From Desmodesmus armatus (taxonomy: Eukaryota > Chlorophyta > Chlorophyceae > Sphaeropleales > Scenedesmaceae), in the NCBI GenBank assembly GCA_007449985.2, contig VIIQ02000212.1:62001-126000 (forward strand): 64,000 nt of DNA. Reading direction: 5' to 3'. Of this stretch, positions 52,629-64,000 are shown piece after piece; position 1 is the first letter of the stretch; each line of letters begins with the position of its first letter. Under the pieces are notes generated by a model. That model saw nothing but the letters and a program-made list of their open reading frames with translations. It ran no database searches and had not been told where the DNA came from. The translations under genes were made by a program, and so were the position numbers.

Positions 52629-54205
52629 GCTGCTGTGTCATGTGGCAGTGCGAGCGGGTGGGGGGTCATGTATGGCCCCAACACCAACTGCCCCTGTTGC
52701 TGCTCTGTTGTCTTGTGGTTCCCTGGCTAGTATGTCTGCTGGTGCTGTCTTGCACCACTGATTGATTTCTCACCTTGATCAGGTTTGCCAGCCTTCTGCC
52801 TAGTGCAGTACTGGTGCCTGGCCTCCGTAGTCACGTCTGCTGCATTGCTCATTTGGCTGGTCGTCACTGCAGCCTGCAGCACAGCATAGGATGCTCTGCT
52901 GTTTGTCATATATGGTTGTTGTGCATGCACTGCACGGCGTGTTGCATTTGCCACTTGCCTGGGTTGCCTGTGCATATCGTTGCTGAGCTTGCGTTCGAAA
53001 TGCAGTACAGCAACAACAGCTGTTACACCTCTGCCCCTGGCTTGAGTGCATGGCTGAGGTGTGCAAAGCTGTCTGCATGACGTGATGGGTTGTTTGCGTG
53101 CTGCATCGTCCAAGAAACGGGCGCTGCTGCCCTGCTGTACATGGGCATCCCCACCTGTGCTGTCTGTTGGGAGTCCGAGTTACTGCTGCTTCAGAGAGGC
53201 GTCTGACGCCACTGCATGTTGCAGTTTTCGCCAGTTTAACAACAACGTAGTCTTTAACTTGTTGACTCCGCTTGAAATGGATCAACGTGTGGCTTCGTTC
53301 AGGTCGAAACCTCCAGCCATGGGCGATGATGAAACTGCTAAAATTGCGTGCCAGCGACGACAGGACTTGCGCTCACGCCCACAGAAGCTTTGAACGACGT
53401 ACTAATAAAAGAAATATTGTTGAGCCTGCCACGTCTGTACTTTGCTCGCAGTTTGCTATGACAAACAGGTGCCAGGTTTCAGTAGTACACAGGGGTGACA
53501 CAAAAGATTCTCAAAGCTGCTGTGCCCTGTGCAGCCCACACCAGAGACTTCCGCAAACAGCAAAGCCTGTGTCCGGCACGTGCACACTCCAAGCAAGCAG
53601 CACACAATATCTGAGCTACAGCAGCTGTGCACCTTGCCAGCTGGCACCCAGATGTCGAAGGGCACCCCTCAGTAGGCCCACATTTGGCACCCCCAACTTG
53701 AAGGCACAACCCTGGAAAACTTTGAACCTAAGCAGTAGCAGCAAGTAGCAGCAAACAGCTGGGCAAGCCTCGATCTGCTGCTGGGTGCCAGCAAGGTGAG
53801 CTGCCTTCATCCCCAGAGACAGGCACACTAAAGTGGAAAACAGTACAGAATCCAAGGGTCTCCGAAACGGAGTTTTCAAGCTCTTGCAGCGCAGGGCGCG
53901 CACTGCCGCGAGTTTAGTGGCAAAAAAGCTGGCACTTTCCACGTGTAATCAGCTGCGCTGGGTGGCTGTCGCGTCCAGTGCCTGGGGAAATCACATGCAT
54001 CGACACTGAGACGGCCAGCTGGGGCCGAACTGGGCCAGAAAAAGAGAATTCCCCGTTTCTTCTTATAGGCGGGGCGGGTCAACCTAAAATTCAATTTGCG
54101 GAGCACACACTTACATGATGCACAAACTGAGCCTGCCAGGTTCTTCAGCAATGCATCTAGTATCTCTCGATGCAGCGGCAGTGAGAATCTTTACCAGACC
54201 CCCTG

Positions 54206-54213
54206 TATATAAG
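54206..54213 (+). promoter_or_regulatory. TATA box of unit 2 transposase
   Basis: TATATAAG at the same relative place as in unit 1. Confidence 0.7.
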
Positions 54214-54396
54214 GGCCACCATATTACTGCGCAGCTCCTGTGCAGCATATGCATGGGGTGTGAGTGTCATGGGGGAGCTCACGCATAGCGCAGCTTGAAG
54301 CACCAGTCACACCTGTCACACACTCACTGGTGAGACGGCAGCCGCAACCTGACACTTTTGCGCCCACGCTGCCCACCACCCCCCAACTGCAGAAAC

Positions 54397-56333
54397 ATGA
54401 CTTTAGGAACAGCCGTGCGTGTCTGGGCAAGCGAGGCAGCAATGCAGTTTCCAGATGACCTAGCAGCAGCAGCGCAATGCCTACTTCAAAGGTGTCAGAC
54501 AGCCGGCATTTCACCCCCAAAGAACTGCGGCAATTACGTCAAGTATTGGCAGGACAGAATGACCCCCCAAGGCAACATACGCAGCAATGCCCACCGCTCA
54601 GGGCGTAAACCCAAGCTGTCAGCTGCTCATGTACGGCATGCGTACAACGCTATCCTTGCTTGGGAGAAAGCAGGCAGGGAGCGCCCTTATGAGTCAGCAC
54701 TGCAGATTGCAGCCGACTGCCCAAAGGTCAAGAAGCTGTTAGACAAGACAGGTACCTGCGTCAGCACCCTCATTGCAAGGATTAAGCAGAAGCACCCCCG
54801 CTTTGGCCTGCATCCACTCAAGGCCAGGTGGCGCATGACAGCAGAGTGTCAGCAGGATCGGCTTAGCGCAGCACAGGATTTGCTTGCCAACTACTCCGAC
54901 AAGCTTGGCTACGTGGTGCACTTGGATGCCAAGACGGTGTACTTGCAGGAGAAGGTCATCTACGGCTACGTTGATCTGGCTGTGGGCTACACTGTGTCCC
55001 GCGTCACCCCAGCTACCAAGAACAGCAGGGTCATCAAGCTGCGCTACTATGCGGCAGTGAATGCCAAGCTGGGTGCCTTCTTCATCATCTACTACACCGG
55101 CACAACAGACATGCCGGCCAAGCGCCCTGGTGTGCATTACAAGGTGAGGTCAGGTATTGAACAGCTTGGGGTCCCCCTCGGCAATCACATATTCCAGTGC
55201 CTCCCTCAGCTGAGCAGCCCACTGCTTACGAGTGCGCGTGAAGCAGGGGTCATCCTCCTCCACCCACACCCACAACACACTCCAACCCTGCTCAACTGCT
55301 GCCTGGGCATATGCATAGTCCTTGCGCTGCCGTGTGCTGATGCTGTCATCTGTGTTATTGGGCTTGGTCACTAGCCTGCTGCTGTGCCCTTGCCCCATCA
55401 CTTCGACCAACAGGCCGTGAGGTGCCAGCACAGAAAGATCCCACCTCTTTCTGCTAGGGTATATGATAGTGCTCTCACACACCTCCACACCTCCCTGCTT
55501 GCTGAGGCTGCATGCTTCTACAGCATACTGCCTAACCAACTCCTCAGCATCTGCCACAGCATACAACACCTTCTCTGGCCTGCTACCCTTCCCGCTGCAC
55601 ACGCTGCATAGCAGGGCAGTTTCACTGGTGTTGGCGACGCGCACAGATACGTAGCCGCGGTGCTTGCTGGTCTGACCTCCAGCTGCACATGACAGCTTGT
55701 AGGAGTTCTGGTGTGTGCTGCTGCTTGGCATGCTGTCATGCTGCATGTGGTTGACTCCAGGCTGCCATGCCTGCAAAGCCTTCACGCTGTGCTGACCACG
55801 CGGTCGACCCACTCTTCTGCTGCTGTCGCACCCGCCGCCGCCTTGCTGCTGTTGTGCATTTCTGCCTGCAGAAAACCACAGGAGGGGATGCATCAGGCAT
55901 CACAATGCAGGAGGCAAACCACATTGTCAAGAAGCTCCTTGAGGCACTGTCAGCAGCAAAGGCACAGCATGGGTTCAAGCGCACCGACAAGTTCTACATC
56001 TGCTACGACAACGCCACCGTACACAACCAACTGGCAGGTGTGCTGGGCAGTAGGGCCCTTGTTTGGCCTCAGCCATCCCACTCCCCTGATTGCAACAAGC
56101 CCATTGAGCATGCACATGCACAGGTGGATGCAGGGATGAAGCAGTGGCTGAAGCAGCGGCGTGCACAGATGCCGCGTGGGAGGATCCCAGTAGAGGAGGC
56201 GAAGGCTGAGTGCACCCGTGTCTTCCACAGCATCTCACAGGCCAGCATTGCCAGTGATGTGGCCTCACTGCCAGAGACATGGCAGGCCATTGTCGACCAC
56301 CACGGTGGTTTCGTGCCTGATGCACTGTCCTAA
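54397..56333 (+). CDS. Tc1/mariner-like DDE transposase, unit 2
   Basis: Exons 54397-55143 and 55872-56333; the encoded protein is identical to that of unit 1 and free of breaks. Confidence 0.8.
55150..55893 (-). CDS. Antisense nuclease-like ORF, unit 2
   Basis: Same 247-residue protein as in unit 1, in the intron of the unit 2 transposase. Confidence 0.6.
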   Translation of the reverse strand: MHPLLWFSAGRNAQQQQGGGGCDSSRRVGRPRGQHSVKALQAWQPGVNHMQHDSMPSSSTHQNSYKLSCAAGGQTSKHRGYVSVRVANTSETALLCSVCSGKGSRPEKVLYAVADAEELVRQYAVEACSLSKQGGVEVCESTIIYPSRKRWDLSVLAPHGLLVEVMGQGHSSRLVTKPNNTDDSISTRQRKDYAYAQAAVEQGWSVLWVWVEEDDPCFTRTRKQWAAQLREALEYVIAEGDPKLFNT

Positions 56334-57910
56334 GCTGCTGTGTCATGTGGCAGTGCGAGCGGGTGGGGGGTCATGTATGGCCCCAACACCAACTGCCCCT
56401 GTTGCTGCTCTGTTGTCTTGTGGTTCCCTGGCTAGTATGTCTGCTGGTGCTGTCTTGCACCACTGATTGATTTCTCACCTTGATCAGGTTTGCCAGCCTT
56501 CTGCCTAGTGCAGTACTGGTGCCTGGCCTCCGTAGTCACGTCTGCTGCATTGCTCATTTGGCTGGTCGTCACTGCAGCCTGCAGCACAGCATAGGATGCT
56601 CTGCTGTTTGTCATATATGGTTGTTGTGCATGCACTGCACGGCGTGTTGCATTTGCCACTTGCCTGGGTTGCCTGTGCATATCGTTGCTGAGCTTGCGTT
56701 CGAAATGCAGTACAGCAACAACAGCTGTTACACCTCTGCCCCTGGCTTGAGTGCATGGCTGAGGTGTGCAAAGCTGTCTGCATGACGTGATGGGTTGTTT
56801 GCGTGCTGCATCGTCCAAGAAACGGGCGCTGCTGCCCTGCTGTACATGGGCATCCCCACCTGTGCTGTCTGTTGGGAGTCCGAGTTACTGCTGCTTCAGA
56901 GAGGCGTCTGACGCCACTGCATGTTGCAGTTTTCGCCAGTTTAACAACAACGTAGTCTTTAACTTGTTGACTCCGCTTGAAATGGATCAACGTGTGGCTT
57001 CGTTCAGGTCGAAACCTCCAGCCATGGGCGATGATGAAACTGCTAAAATTGCGTGCCAGCGACGACAGGACTTGCGCTCACGCCCACAGAAGCTTTGAAC
57101 GACGTACTAATAAAAGAAATATTGTTGAGCCTGCCACGTCTGTACTTTGCTCGCAGTTTGCTATGACAAACAGGTGCCAGGTTTCAGTAGTACACAGGGG
57201 TGACACAAAAGATTCTCAAAGCTGCTGTGCCCTGTGCAGCCCACACCAGAGACTTCCGCAAACAGCAAAGCCTGTGTCCGGCACGTGCACACTCCAAGCA
57301 AGCAGCACACAATATCTGAGCTACAGCAGCTGTGCACCTTGCCAGCTGGCACCCAGATGTCGAAGGGCACCCCTCAGTAGGCCCACATTTGGCACCCCCA
57401 ACTTGAAGGCACAACCCTGGAAAACTTTGAACCTAAGCAGTAGCAGCAAGTAGCAGCAAACAGCTGGGCAAGCCTCGATCTGCTGCTGGGTGCCAGCAAG
57501 GTGAGCTGCCTTCATCCCCAGAGACAGGCACACTAAAGTGGAAAACAGTACAGAATCCAAGGGTCTCCGAAACGGAGTTTTCAAGCTCTTGCAGCGCAGG
57601 GCGCGCACTGCCGCGAGTTTAGTGGCAAAAAAGCTGGCACTTTCCACGTGTAATCAGCTGCGCTGGGTGGCTGTCGCGTCCAGTGCCTGGGGAAATCACA
57701 TGCATCGACACTGAGACGGCCAGCTGGGGCCGAACTGGGCCAGAAAAAGAGAATTCCCCGTTTCTTCTTATAGGCGGGGCGGGTCAACCTAAAATTCAAT
57801 TTGCGGAGCACACACTTACATGATGCACAAACTGAGCCTGCCAGGTTCTTCAGCAATGCATCTAGTATCTCTCGATGCAGCGGCAGTGAGAATCTTTACC
57901 AGACCCCCTG

Positions 57911-57918
57911 TATATAAG
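57911..57918 (+). promoter_or_regulatory. TATA box of unit 3 transposase
   Basis: TATATAAG at the same relative place as in unit 1. Confidence 0.7.
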
Positions 57919-58101
57919 GGCCACCATATTACTGCGCAGCTCCTGTGCAGCATATGCATGGGGTGTGAGTGTCATGGGGGAGCTCACGCATAGCGCAGCT
58001 TGAAGCACCAGTCACACCTGTCACACACTCACTGGTGAGACGGCAGCCGCAACCTGACACTTTTGCGCCCACGCTGCCCACCACCCCCCAACTGCAGAAA
58101 C

Positions 58102-60038
58102 ATGACTTTAGGAACAGCCGTGCGTGTCTGGGCAAGCGAGGCAGCAATGCAGTTTCCAGATGACCTAGCAGCAGCAGCGCAATGCCTACTTCAAAGGTGT
58201 CAGACAGCCGGCATTTCACCCCCAAAGAACTGCGGCAATTACGTCAAGTATTGGCAGGACAGAATGACCCCCCAAGGCAACATACGCAGCAATGCCCACC
58301 GCTCAGGGCGTAAACCCAAGCTGTCAGCTGCTCATGTACGGCATGCGTACAACGCTATCCTTGCTTGGGAGAAAGCAGGCAGGGAGCGCCCTTATGAGTC
58401 AGCACTGCAGATTGCAGCCGACTGCCCAAAGGTCAAGAAGCTGTTAGACAAGACAGGTACCTGCGTCAGCACCCTCATTGCAAGGATTAAGCAGAAGCAC
58501 CCCCGCTTTGGCCTGCATCCACTCAAGGCCAGGTGGCGCATGACAGCAGAGTGTCAGCAGGATCGGCTTAGCGCAGCACAGGATTTGCTTGCCAACTACT
58601 CCGACAAGCTTGGCTACGTGGTGCACTTGGATGCCAAGACGGTGTACTTGCAGGAGAAGGTCATCTACGGCTACGTTGATCTGGCTGTGGGCTACACTGT
58701 GTCCCGCGTCACCCCAGCTACCAAGAACAGCAGGGTCATCAAGCTGCGCTACTATGCGGCAGTGAATGCCAAGCTGGGTGCCTTCTTCATCATCTACTAC
58801 ACCGGCACAACAGACATGCCGGCCAAGCGCCCTGGTGTGCATTACAAGGTGAGGTCAGGTATTGAACAGCTTGGGGTCCCCCTCGGCAATCACATATTCC
58901 AGTGCCTCCCTCAGCTGAGCAGCCCACTGCTTACGAGTGCGCGTGAAGCAGGGGTCATCCTCCTCCACCCACACCCACAACACACTCCAACCCTGCTCAA
59001 CTGCTGCCTGGGCATATGCATAGTCCTTGCGCTGCCGTGTGCTGATGCTGTCATCTGTGTTATTGGGCTTGGTCACTAGCCTGCTGCTGTGCCCTTGCCC
59101 CATCACTTCGACCAACAGGCCGTGAGGTGCCAGCACAGAAAGATCCCACCTCTTTCTGCTAGGGTATATGATAGTGCTCTCACACACCTCCACACCTCCC
59201 TGCTTGCTGAGGCTGCATGCTTCTACAGCATACTGCCTAACCAACTCCTCAGCATCTGCCACAGCATACAACACCTTCTCTGGCCTGCTACCCTTCCCGC
59301 TGCACACGCTGCATAGCAGGGCAGTTTCACTGGTGTTGGCGACGCGCACAGATACGTAGCCGCGGTGCTTGCTGGTCTGACCTCCAGCTGCACATGACAG
59401 CTTGTAGGAGTTCTGGTGTGTGCTGCTGCTTGGCATGCTGTCATGCTGCATGTGGTTGACTCCAGGCTGCCATGCCTGCAAAGCCTTCACGCTGTGCTGA
59501 CCACGCGGTCGACCCACTCTTCTGCTGCTGTCGCACCCGCCGCCGCCTTGCTGCTGTTGTGCATTTCTGCCTGCAGAAAACCACAGGAGGGGATGCATCA
59601 GGCATCACAATGCAGGAGGCAAACCACATTGTCAAGAAGCTCCTTGAGGCACTGTCAGCAGCAAAGGCACAGCATGGGTTCAAGCGCACCGACAAGTTCT
59701 ACATCTGCTACGACAACGCCACCGTACACAACCAACTGGCAGGTGTGCTGGGCAGTAGGGCCCTTGTTTGGCCTCAGCCATCCCACTCCCCTGATTGCAA
59801 CAAGCCCATTGAGCATGCACATGCACAGGTGGATGCAGGGATGAAGCAGTGGCTGAAGCAGCGGCGTGCACAGATGCCGCGTGGGAGGATCCCAGTAGAG
59901 GAGGCGAAGGCTGAGTGCACCCGTGTCTTCCACAGCATCTCACAGGCCAGCATTGCCAGTGATGTGGCCTCACTGCCAGAGACATGGCAGGCCATTGTCG
60001 ACCACCACGGTGGTTTCGTGCCTGATGCACTGTCCTAA
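58102..60038 (+). CDS. Tc1/mariner-like DDE transposase, unit 3
   Basis: Exons 58102-58848 and 59577-60038; protein identical to unit 1. Confidence 0.8.
58855..59598 (-). CDS. Antisense nuclease-like ORF, unit 3
   Basis: Identical to the unit 1 ORF. Confidence 0.6.
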   Translation of the reverse strand: MHPLLWFSAGRNAQQQQGGGGCDSSRRVGRPRGQHSVKALQAWQPGVNHMQHDSMPSSSTHQNSYKLSCAAGGQTSKHRGYVSVRVANTSETALLCSVCSGKGSRPEKVLYAVADAEELVRQYAVEACSLSKQGGVEVCESTIIYPSRKRWDLSVLAPHGLLVEVMGQGHSSRLVTKPNNTDDSISTRQRKDYAYAQAAVEQGWSVLWVWVEEDDPCFTRTRKQWAAQLREALEYVIAEGDPKLFNT

Positions 60039-61615
60039 GCTGCTGTGTCATGTGGCAGTGCGAGCGGGTGGGGGGTCATGTATGGCCCCAACACCAACTG
60101 CCCCTGTTGCTGCTCTGTTGTCTTGTGGTTCCCTGGCTAGTATGTCTGCTGGTGCTGTCTTGCACCACTGATTGATTTCTCACCTTGATCAGGTTTGCCA
60201 GCCTTCTGCCTAGTGCAGTACTGGTGCCTGGCCTCCGTAGTCACGTCTGCTGCATTGCTCATTTGGCTGGTCGTCACTGCAGCCTGCAGCACAGCATAGG
60301 ATGCTCTGCTGTTTGTCATATATGGTTGTTGTGCATGCACTGCACGGCGTGTTGCATTTGCCACTTGCCTGGGTTGCCTGTGCATATCGTTGCTGAGCTT
60401 GCGTTCGAAATGCAGTACAGCAACAACAGCTGTTACACCTCTGCCCCTGGCTTGAGTGCATGGCTGAGGTGTGCAAAGCTGTCTGCATGACGTGATGGGT
60501 TGTTTGCGTGCTGCATCGTCCAAGAAACGGGCGCTGCTGCCCTGCTGTACATGGGCATCCCCACCTGTGCTGTCTGTTGGGAGTCCGAGTTACTGCTGCT
60601 TCAGAGAGGCGTCTGACGCCACTGCATGTTGCAGTTTTCGCCAGTTTAACAACAACGTAGTCTTTAACTTGTTGACTCCGCTTGAAATGGATCAACGTGT
60701 GGCTTCGTTCAGGTCGAAACCTCCAGCCATGGGCGATGATGAAACTGCTAAAATTGCGTGCCAGCGACGACAGGACTTGCGCTCACGCCCACAGAAGCTT
60801 TGAACGACGTACTAATAAAAGAAATATTGTTGAGCCTGCCACGTCTGTACTTTGCTCGCAGTTTGCTATGACAAACAGGTGCCAGGTTTCAGTAGTACAC
60901 AGGGGTGACACAAAAGATTCTCAAAGCTGCTGTGCCCTGTGCAGCCCACACCAGAGACTTCCGCAAACAGCAAAGCCTGTGTCCGGCACGTGCACACTCC
61001 AAGCAAGCAGCACACAATATCTGAGCTACAGCAGCTGTGCACCTTGCCAGCTGGCACCCAGATGTCGAAGGGCACCCCTCAGTAGGCCCACATTTGGCAC
61101 CCCCAACTTGAAGGCACAACCCTGGAAAACTTTGAACCTAAGCAGTAGCAGCAAGTAGCAGCAAACAGCTGGGCAAGCCTCGATCTGCTGCTGGGTGCCA
61201 GCAAGGTGAGCTGCCTTCATCCCCAGAGACAGGCACACTAAAGTGGAAAACAGTACAGAATCCAAGGGTCTCCGAAACGGAGTTTTCAAGCTCTTGCAGC
61301 GCAGGGCGCGCACTGCCGCGAGTTTAGTGGCAAAAAAGCTGGCACTTTCCACGTGTAATCAGCTGCGCTGGGTGGCTGTCGCGTCCAGTGCCTGGGGAAA
61401 TCACATGCATCGACACTGAGACGGCCAGCTGGGGCCGAACTGGGCCAGAAAAAGAGAATTCCCCGTTTCTTCTTATAGGCGGGGCGGGTCAACCTAAAAT
61501 TCAATTTGCGGAGCACACACTTACATGATGCACAAACTGAGCCTGCCAGGTTCTTCAGCAATGCATCTAGTATCTCTCGATGCAGCGGCAGTGAGAATCT
61601 TTACCAGACCCCCTG

Positions 61616-61623
61616 TATATAAG
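61616..61623 (+). promoter_or_regulatory. TATA box of unit 4 transposase
   Basis: TATATAAG at the same relative place as in unit 1. Confidence 0.7.
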
Positions 61624-61806
61624 GGCCACCATATTACTGCGCAGCTCCTGTGCAGCATATGCATGGGGTGTGAGTGTCATGGGGGAGCTCACGCATAGCG
61701 CAGCTTGAAGCACCAGTCACACCTGTCACACACTCACTGGTGAGACGGCAGCCGCAACCTGACACTTTTGCGCCCACGCTGCCCACCACCCCCCAACTGC
61801 AGAAAC

Positions 61807-63743
61807 ATGACTTTAGGAACAGCCGTGCGTGTCTGGGCAAGCGAGGCAGCAATGCAGTTTCCAGATGACCTAGCAGCAGCAGCGCAATGCCTACTTCAAA
61901 GGTGTCAGACAGCCGGCATTTCACCCCCAAAGAACTGCGGCAATTACGTCAAGTATTGGCAGGACAGAATGACCCCCCAAGGCAACATACGCAGCAATGC
62001 CCACCGCTCAGGGCGTAAACCCAAGCTGTCAGCTGCTCATGTACGGCATGCGTACAACGCTATCCTTGCTTGGGAGAAAGCAGGCAGGGAGCGCCCTTAT
62101 GAGTCAGCACTGCAGATTGCAGCCGACTGCCCAAAGGTCAAGAAGCTGTTAGACAAGACAGGTACCTGCGTCAGCACCCTCATTGCAAGGATTAAGCAGA
62201 AGCACCCCCGCTTTGGCCTGCATCCACTCAAGGCCAGGTGGCGCATGACAGCAGAGTGTCAGCAGGATCGGCTTAGCGCAGCACAGGATTTGCTTGCCAA
62301 CTACTCCGACAAGCTTGGCTACGTGGTGCACTTGGATGCCAAGACGGTGTACTTGCAGGAGAAGGTCATCTACGGCTACGTTGATCTGGCTGTGGGCTAC
62401 ACTGTGTCCCGCGTCACCCCAGCTACCAAGAACAGCAGGGTCATCAAGCTGCGCTACTATGCGGCAGTGAATGCCAAGCTGGGTGCCTTCTTCATCATCT
62501 ACTACACCGGCACAACAGACATGCCGGCCAAGCGCCCTGGTGTGCATTACAAGGTGAGGTCAGGTATTGAACAGCTTGGGGTCCCCCTCGGCAATCACAT
62601 ATTCCAGTGCCTCCCTCAGCTGAGCAGCCCACTGCTTACGAGTGCGCGTGAAGCAGGGGTCATCCTCCTCCACCCACACCCACAACACACTCCAACCCTG
62701 CTCAACTGCTGCCTGGGCATATGCATAGTCCTTGCGCTGCCGTGTGCTGATGCTGTCATCTGTGTTATTGGGCTTGGTCACTAGCCTGCTGCTGTGCCCT
62801 TGCCCCATCACTTCGACCAACAGGCCGTGAGGTGCCAGCACAGAAAGATCCCACCTCTTTCTGCTAGGGTATATGATAGTGCTCTCACACACCTCCACAC
62901 CTCCCTGCTTGCTGAGGCTGCATGCTTCTACAGCATACTGCCTAACCAACTCCTCAGCATCTGCCACAGCATACAACACCTTCTCTGGCCTGCTACCCTT
63001 CCCGCTGCACACGCTGCATAGCAGGGCAGTTTCACTGGTGTTGGCGACGCGCACAGATACGTAGCCGCGGTGCTTGCTGGTCTGACCTCCAGCTGCACAT
63101 GACAGCTTGTAGGAGTTCTGGTGTGTGCTGCTGCTTGGCATGCTGTCATGCTGCATGTGGTTGACTCCAGGCTGCCATGCCTGCAAAGCCTTCACGCTGT
63201 GCTGACCACGCGGTCGACCCACTCTTCTGCTGCTGTCGCACCCGCCGCCGCCTTGCTGCTGTTGTGCATTTCTGCCTGCAGAAAACCACAGGAGGGGATG
63301 CATCAGGCATCACAATGCAGGAGGCAAACCACATTGTCAAGAAGCTCCTTGAGGCACTGTCAGCAGCAAAGGCACAGCATGGGTTCAAGCGCACCGACAA
63401 GTTCTACATCTGCTACGACAACGCCACCGTACACAACCAACTGGCAGGTGTGCTGGGCAGTAGGGCCCTTGTTTGGCCTCAGCCATCCCACTCCCCTGAT
63501 TGCAACAAGCCCATTGAGCATGCACATGCACAGGTGGATGCAGGGATGAAGCAGTGGCTGAAGCAGCGGCGTGCACAGATGCCGCGTGGGAGGATCCCAG
63601 TAGAGGAGGCGAAGGCTGAGTGCACCCGTGTCTTCCACAGCATCTCACAGGCCAGCATTGCCAGTGATGTGGCCTCACTGCCAGAGACATGGCAGGCCAT
63701 TGTCGACCACCACGGTGGTTTCGTGCCTGATGCACTGTCCTAA
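61807..63743 (+). CDS. Tc1/mariner-like DDE transposase, unit 4
   Basis: Exons 61807-62553 and 63282-63743; protein identical to unit 1. Confidence 0.8.
62560..63303 (-). CDS. Antisense nuclease-like ORF, unit 4
   Basis: Identical to the unit 1 ORF. Confidence 0.6.
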   Translation of the reverse strand: MHPLLWFSAGRNAQQQQGGGGCDSSRRVGRPRGQHSVKALQAWQPGVNHMQHDSMPSSSTHQNSYKLSCAAGGQTSKHRGYVSVRVANTSETALLCSVCSGKGSRPEKVLYAVADAEELVRQYAVEACSLSKQGGVEVCESTIIYPSRKRWDLSVLAPHGLLVEVMGQGHSSRLVTKPNNTDDSISTRQRKDYAYAQAAVEQGWSVLWVWVEEDDPCFTRTRKQWAAQLREALEYVIAEGDPKLFNT

Positions 63744-64000
63744 GCTGCTGTGTCATGTGGCAGTGCGAGCGGGTGGGGGGTCATGTATGGCCCCAACACC
63801 AACTGCCCCTGTTGCTGCTCTGTTGTCTTGTGGTTCCCTGGCTAGTATGTCTGCTGGTGCTGTCTTGCACCACTGATTGATTTCTCACCTTGATCAGGTT
63901 TGCCAGCCTTCTGCCTAGTGCAGTACTGGTGCCTGGCCTCCGTAGTCACGTCTGCTGCATTGCTCATTTGGCTGGTCGTCACTGCAGCCTGCAGCACAGC

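Larger units (their letters stand above)
49787..53491 (+). mobile_element. Tc1/mariner-like element unit 1
   Basis: One complete unit. It has a 5' non-coding part (49787-50500), a TATA box (50501), the split transposase (50692-52628), an antisense nuclease-like ORF in its intron, and a 3' part with AATAAA at 53404. I could not find terminal inverted repeats by eye at the unit ends. The repeat unit may therefore not equal the transposon, and the transposon proper could be smaller. Between 52629 and 53400 frames are open on both strands but nothing recognisable is encoded. Confidence 0.75.
53492..57196 (+). mobile_element. Tc1/mariner-like element unit 2
   Basis: Second full unit, same content as unit 1 shifted by 3,705 bp. 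Its left border joins the end of unit 1 directly. Confidence 0.75.
57197..60901 (+). mobile_element. Tc1/mariner-like element unit 3
   Basis: Third full unit, 3,705 bp, same orientation and content. Confidence 0.75.
49787..64000. repeat. Head-to-tail array of a 3,705-bp unit (at least 3.8 copies)
   Basis: GGGGTGACACAAAAGATTCT begins units at 49787, 53492, 57197 and 60902, exactly 3,705 bp apart. All open frames recur with identical translation at this spacing in every copy. The array runs off the right edge. I saw no difference between units, but did not compare every base. Such uniformity implies very recent amplification, homogenisation, or an assembly artefact. The left junction with the host gene is CTACCAG/GGGTGAC; unit-to-unit junctions read TACACAG/GGGTGAC. 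Confidence 0.95.
60902..64000 (+). mobile_element. Tc1/mariner-like element unit 4, cut by window end
   Basis: The first 3,099 bp of a fourth unit are present, including the whole transposase. The right end of the array is outside the window. Confidence 0.75.

Noticed and set aside
52800..53285. 161-codon minus-strand frame with Cys runs in the 3' part of each unit
   Set aside because: Cys runs come from CAG-type repeats on the other strand; no domain or start context supports it.
49787..53491. Terminal inverted repeats at the ends of the 3,705-bp unit
   Set aside because: Comparing the first and last ~130 bases in both orientations by eye gave no convincing match; a dot-plot would be needed.

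Overview
The window looks like nuclear DNA of a green alga. Every confident gene is split by GT-AG introns that join in phase. Two genes belong to plastid pathways of plants and algae: a calcium-dependent ppGpp synthetase (CRSH) and a glycolate/glycerate transporter (PLGG1). Coding and non-coding DNA are full of CAG/GCA/AGC runs read as Gln, Ala or Ser tracts. Moderate GC, this repeat style and the gene content suggest a chlorophyte of the Chlorophyceae, perhaps Scenedesmaceae; that placement is inference. I saw no rRNA, tRNA, CRISPR or bacterial-type operon.

Layout. 0.4-1.7 kb: a plastid-targeted multi-pass membrane protein of unknown family. 1.9-3.8 kb: a 190-bp minisatellite with decayed copies. 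4.4-13.2 kb: a very large CRSH gene whose reading frame continues past the EF-hands into an FHA-like and a HAT/TPR region. 15.1-17.4 kb: a secreted protein. 17.4-21.3 kb: no recognisable gene. 21.3-23.3 kb: a Mutator-like element with ~340-bp terminal inverted repeats and a 9-bp target duplication. 23.5-34.4 kb: three tandem paralogues (family A) of a secreted Cys-rich protein, each with the same upstream block at about -188 and the same 25-nt micro-exon. 36.0-43.2 kb: the PLGG1-like gene, with one exon present three times. 44.5-49.8 kb: two tandem paralogues (family B) of another small secreted protein. The second is interrupted after its fourth exon by a head-to-tail array of a 3,705-bp unit that runs off the end of the window (three full units and most of a fourth).

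The most unusual object is the 3,705-bp unit. It encodes a Tc1/mariner-like DDE transposase split by one intron. That intron is almost exactly filled by an antisense 247-codon ORF resembling a PD-(D/E)XK/Vsr-type nuclease. A second theme is local tandem duplication of 'intron end + acceptor + start of exon' just upstream of the working exon, seen in at least four genes. Three single-base frame breaks in otherwise good genes all lie at homopolymers and are probably sequence errors.

Possible links between genes: CRSH would make (p)ppGpp in the plastid in response to calcium, and PLGG1 would move photorespiratory glycolate and glycerate across the plastid envelope. Families A and B are exported proteins with duplicated control regions, so copies within each family are probably co-expressed. 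No function for A or B can be read from sequence.
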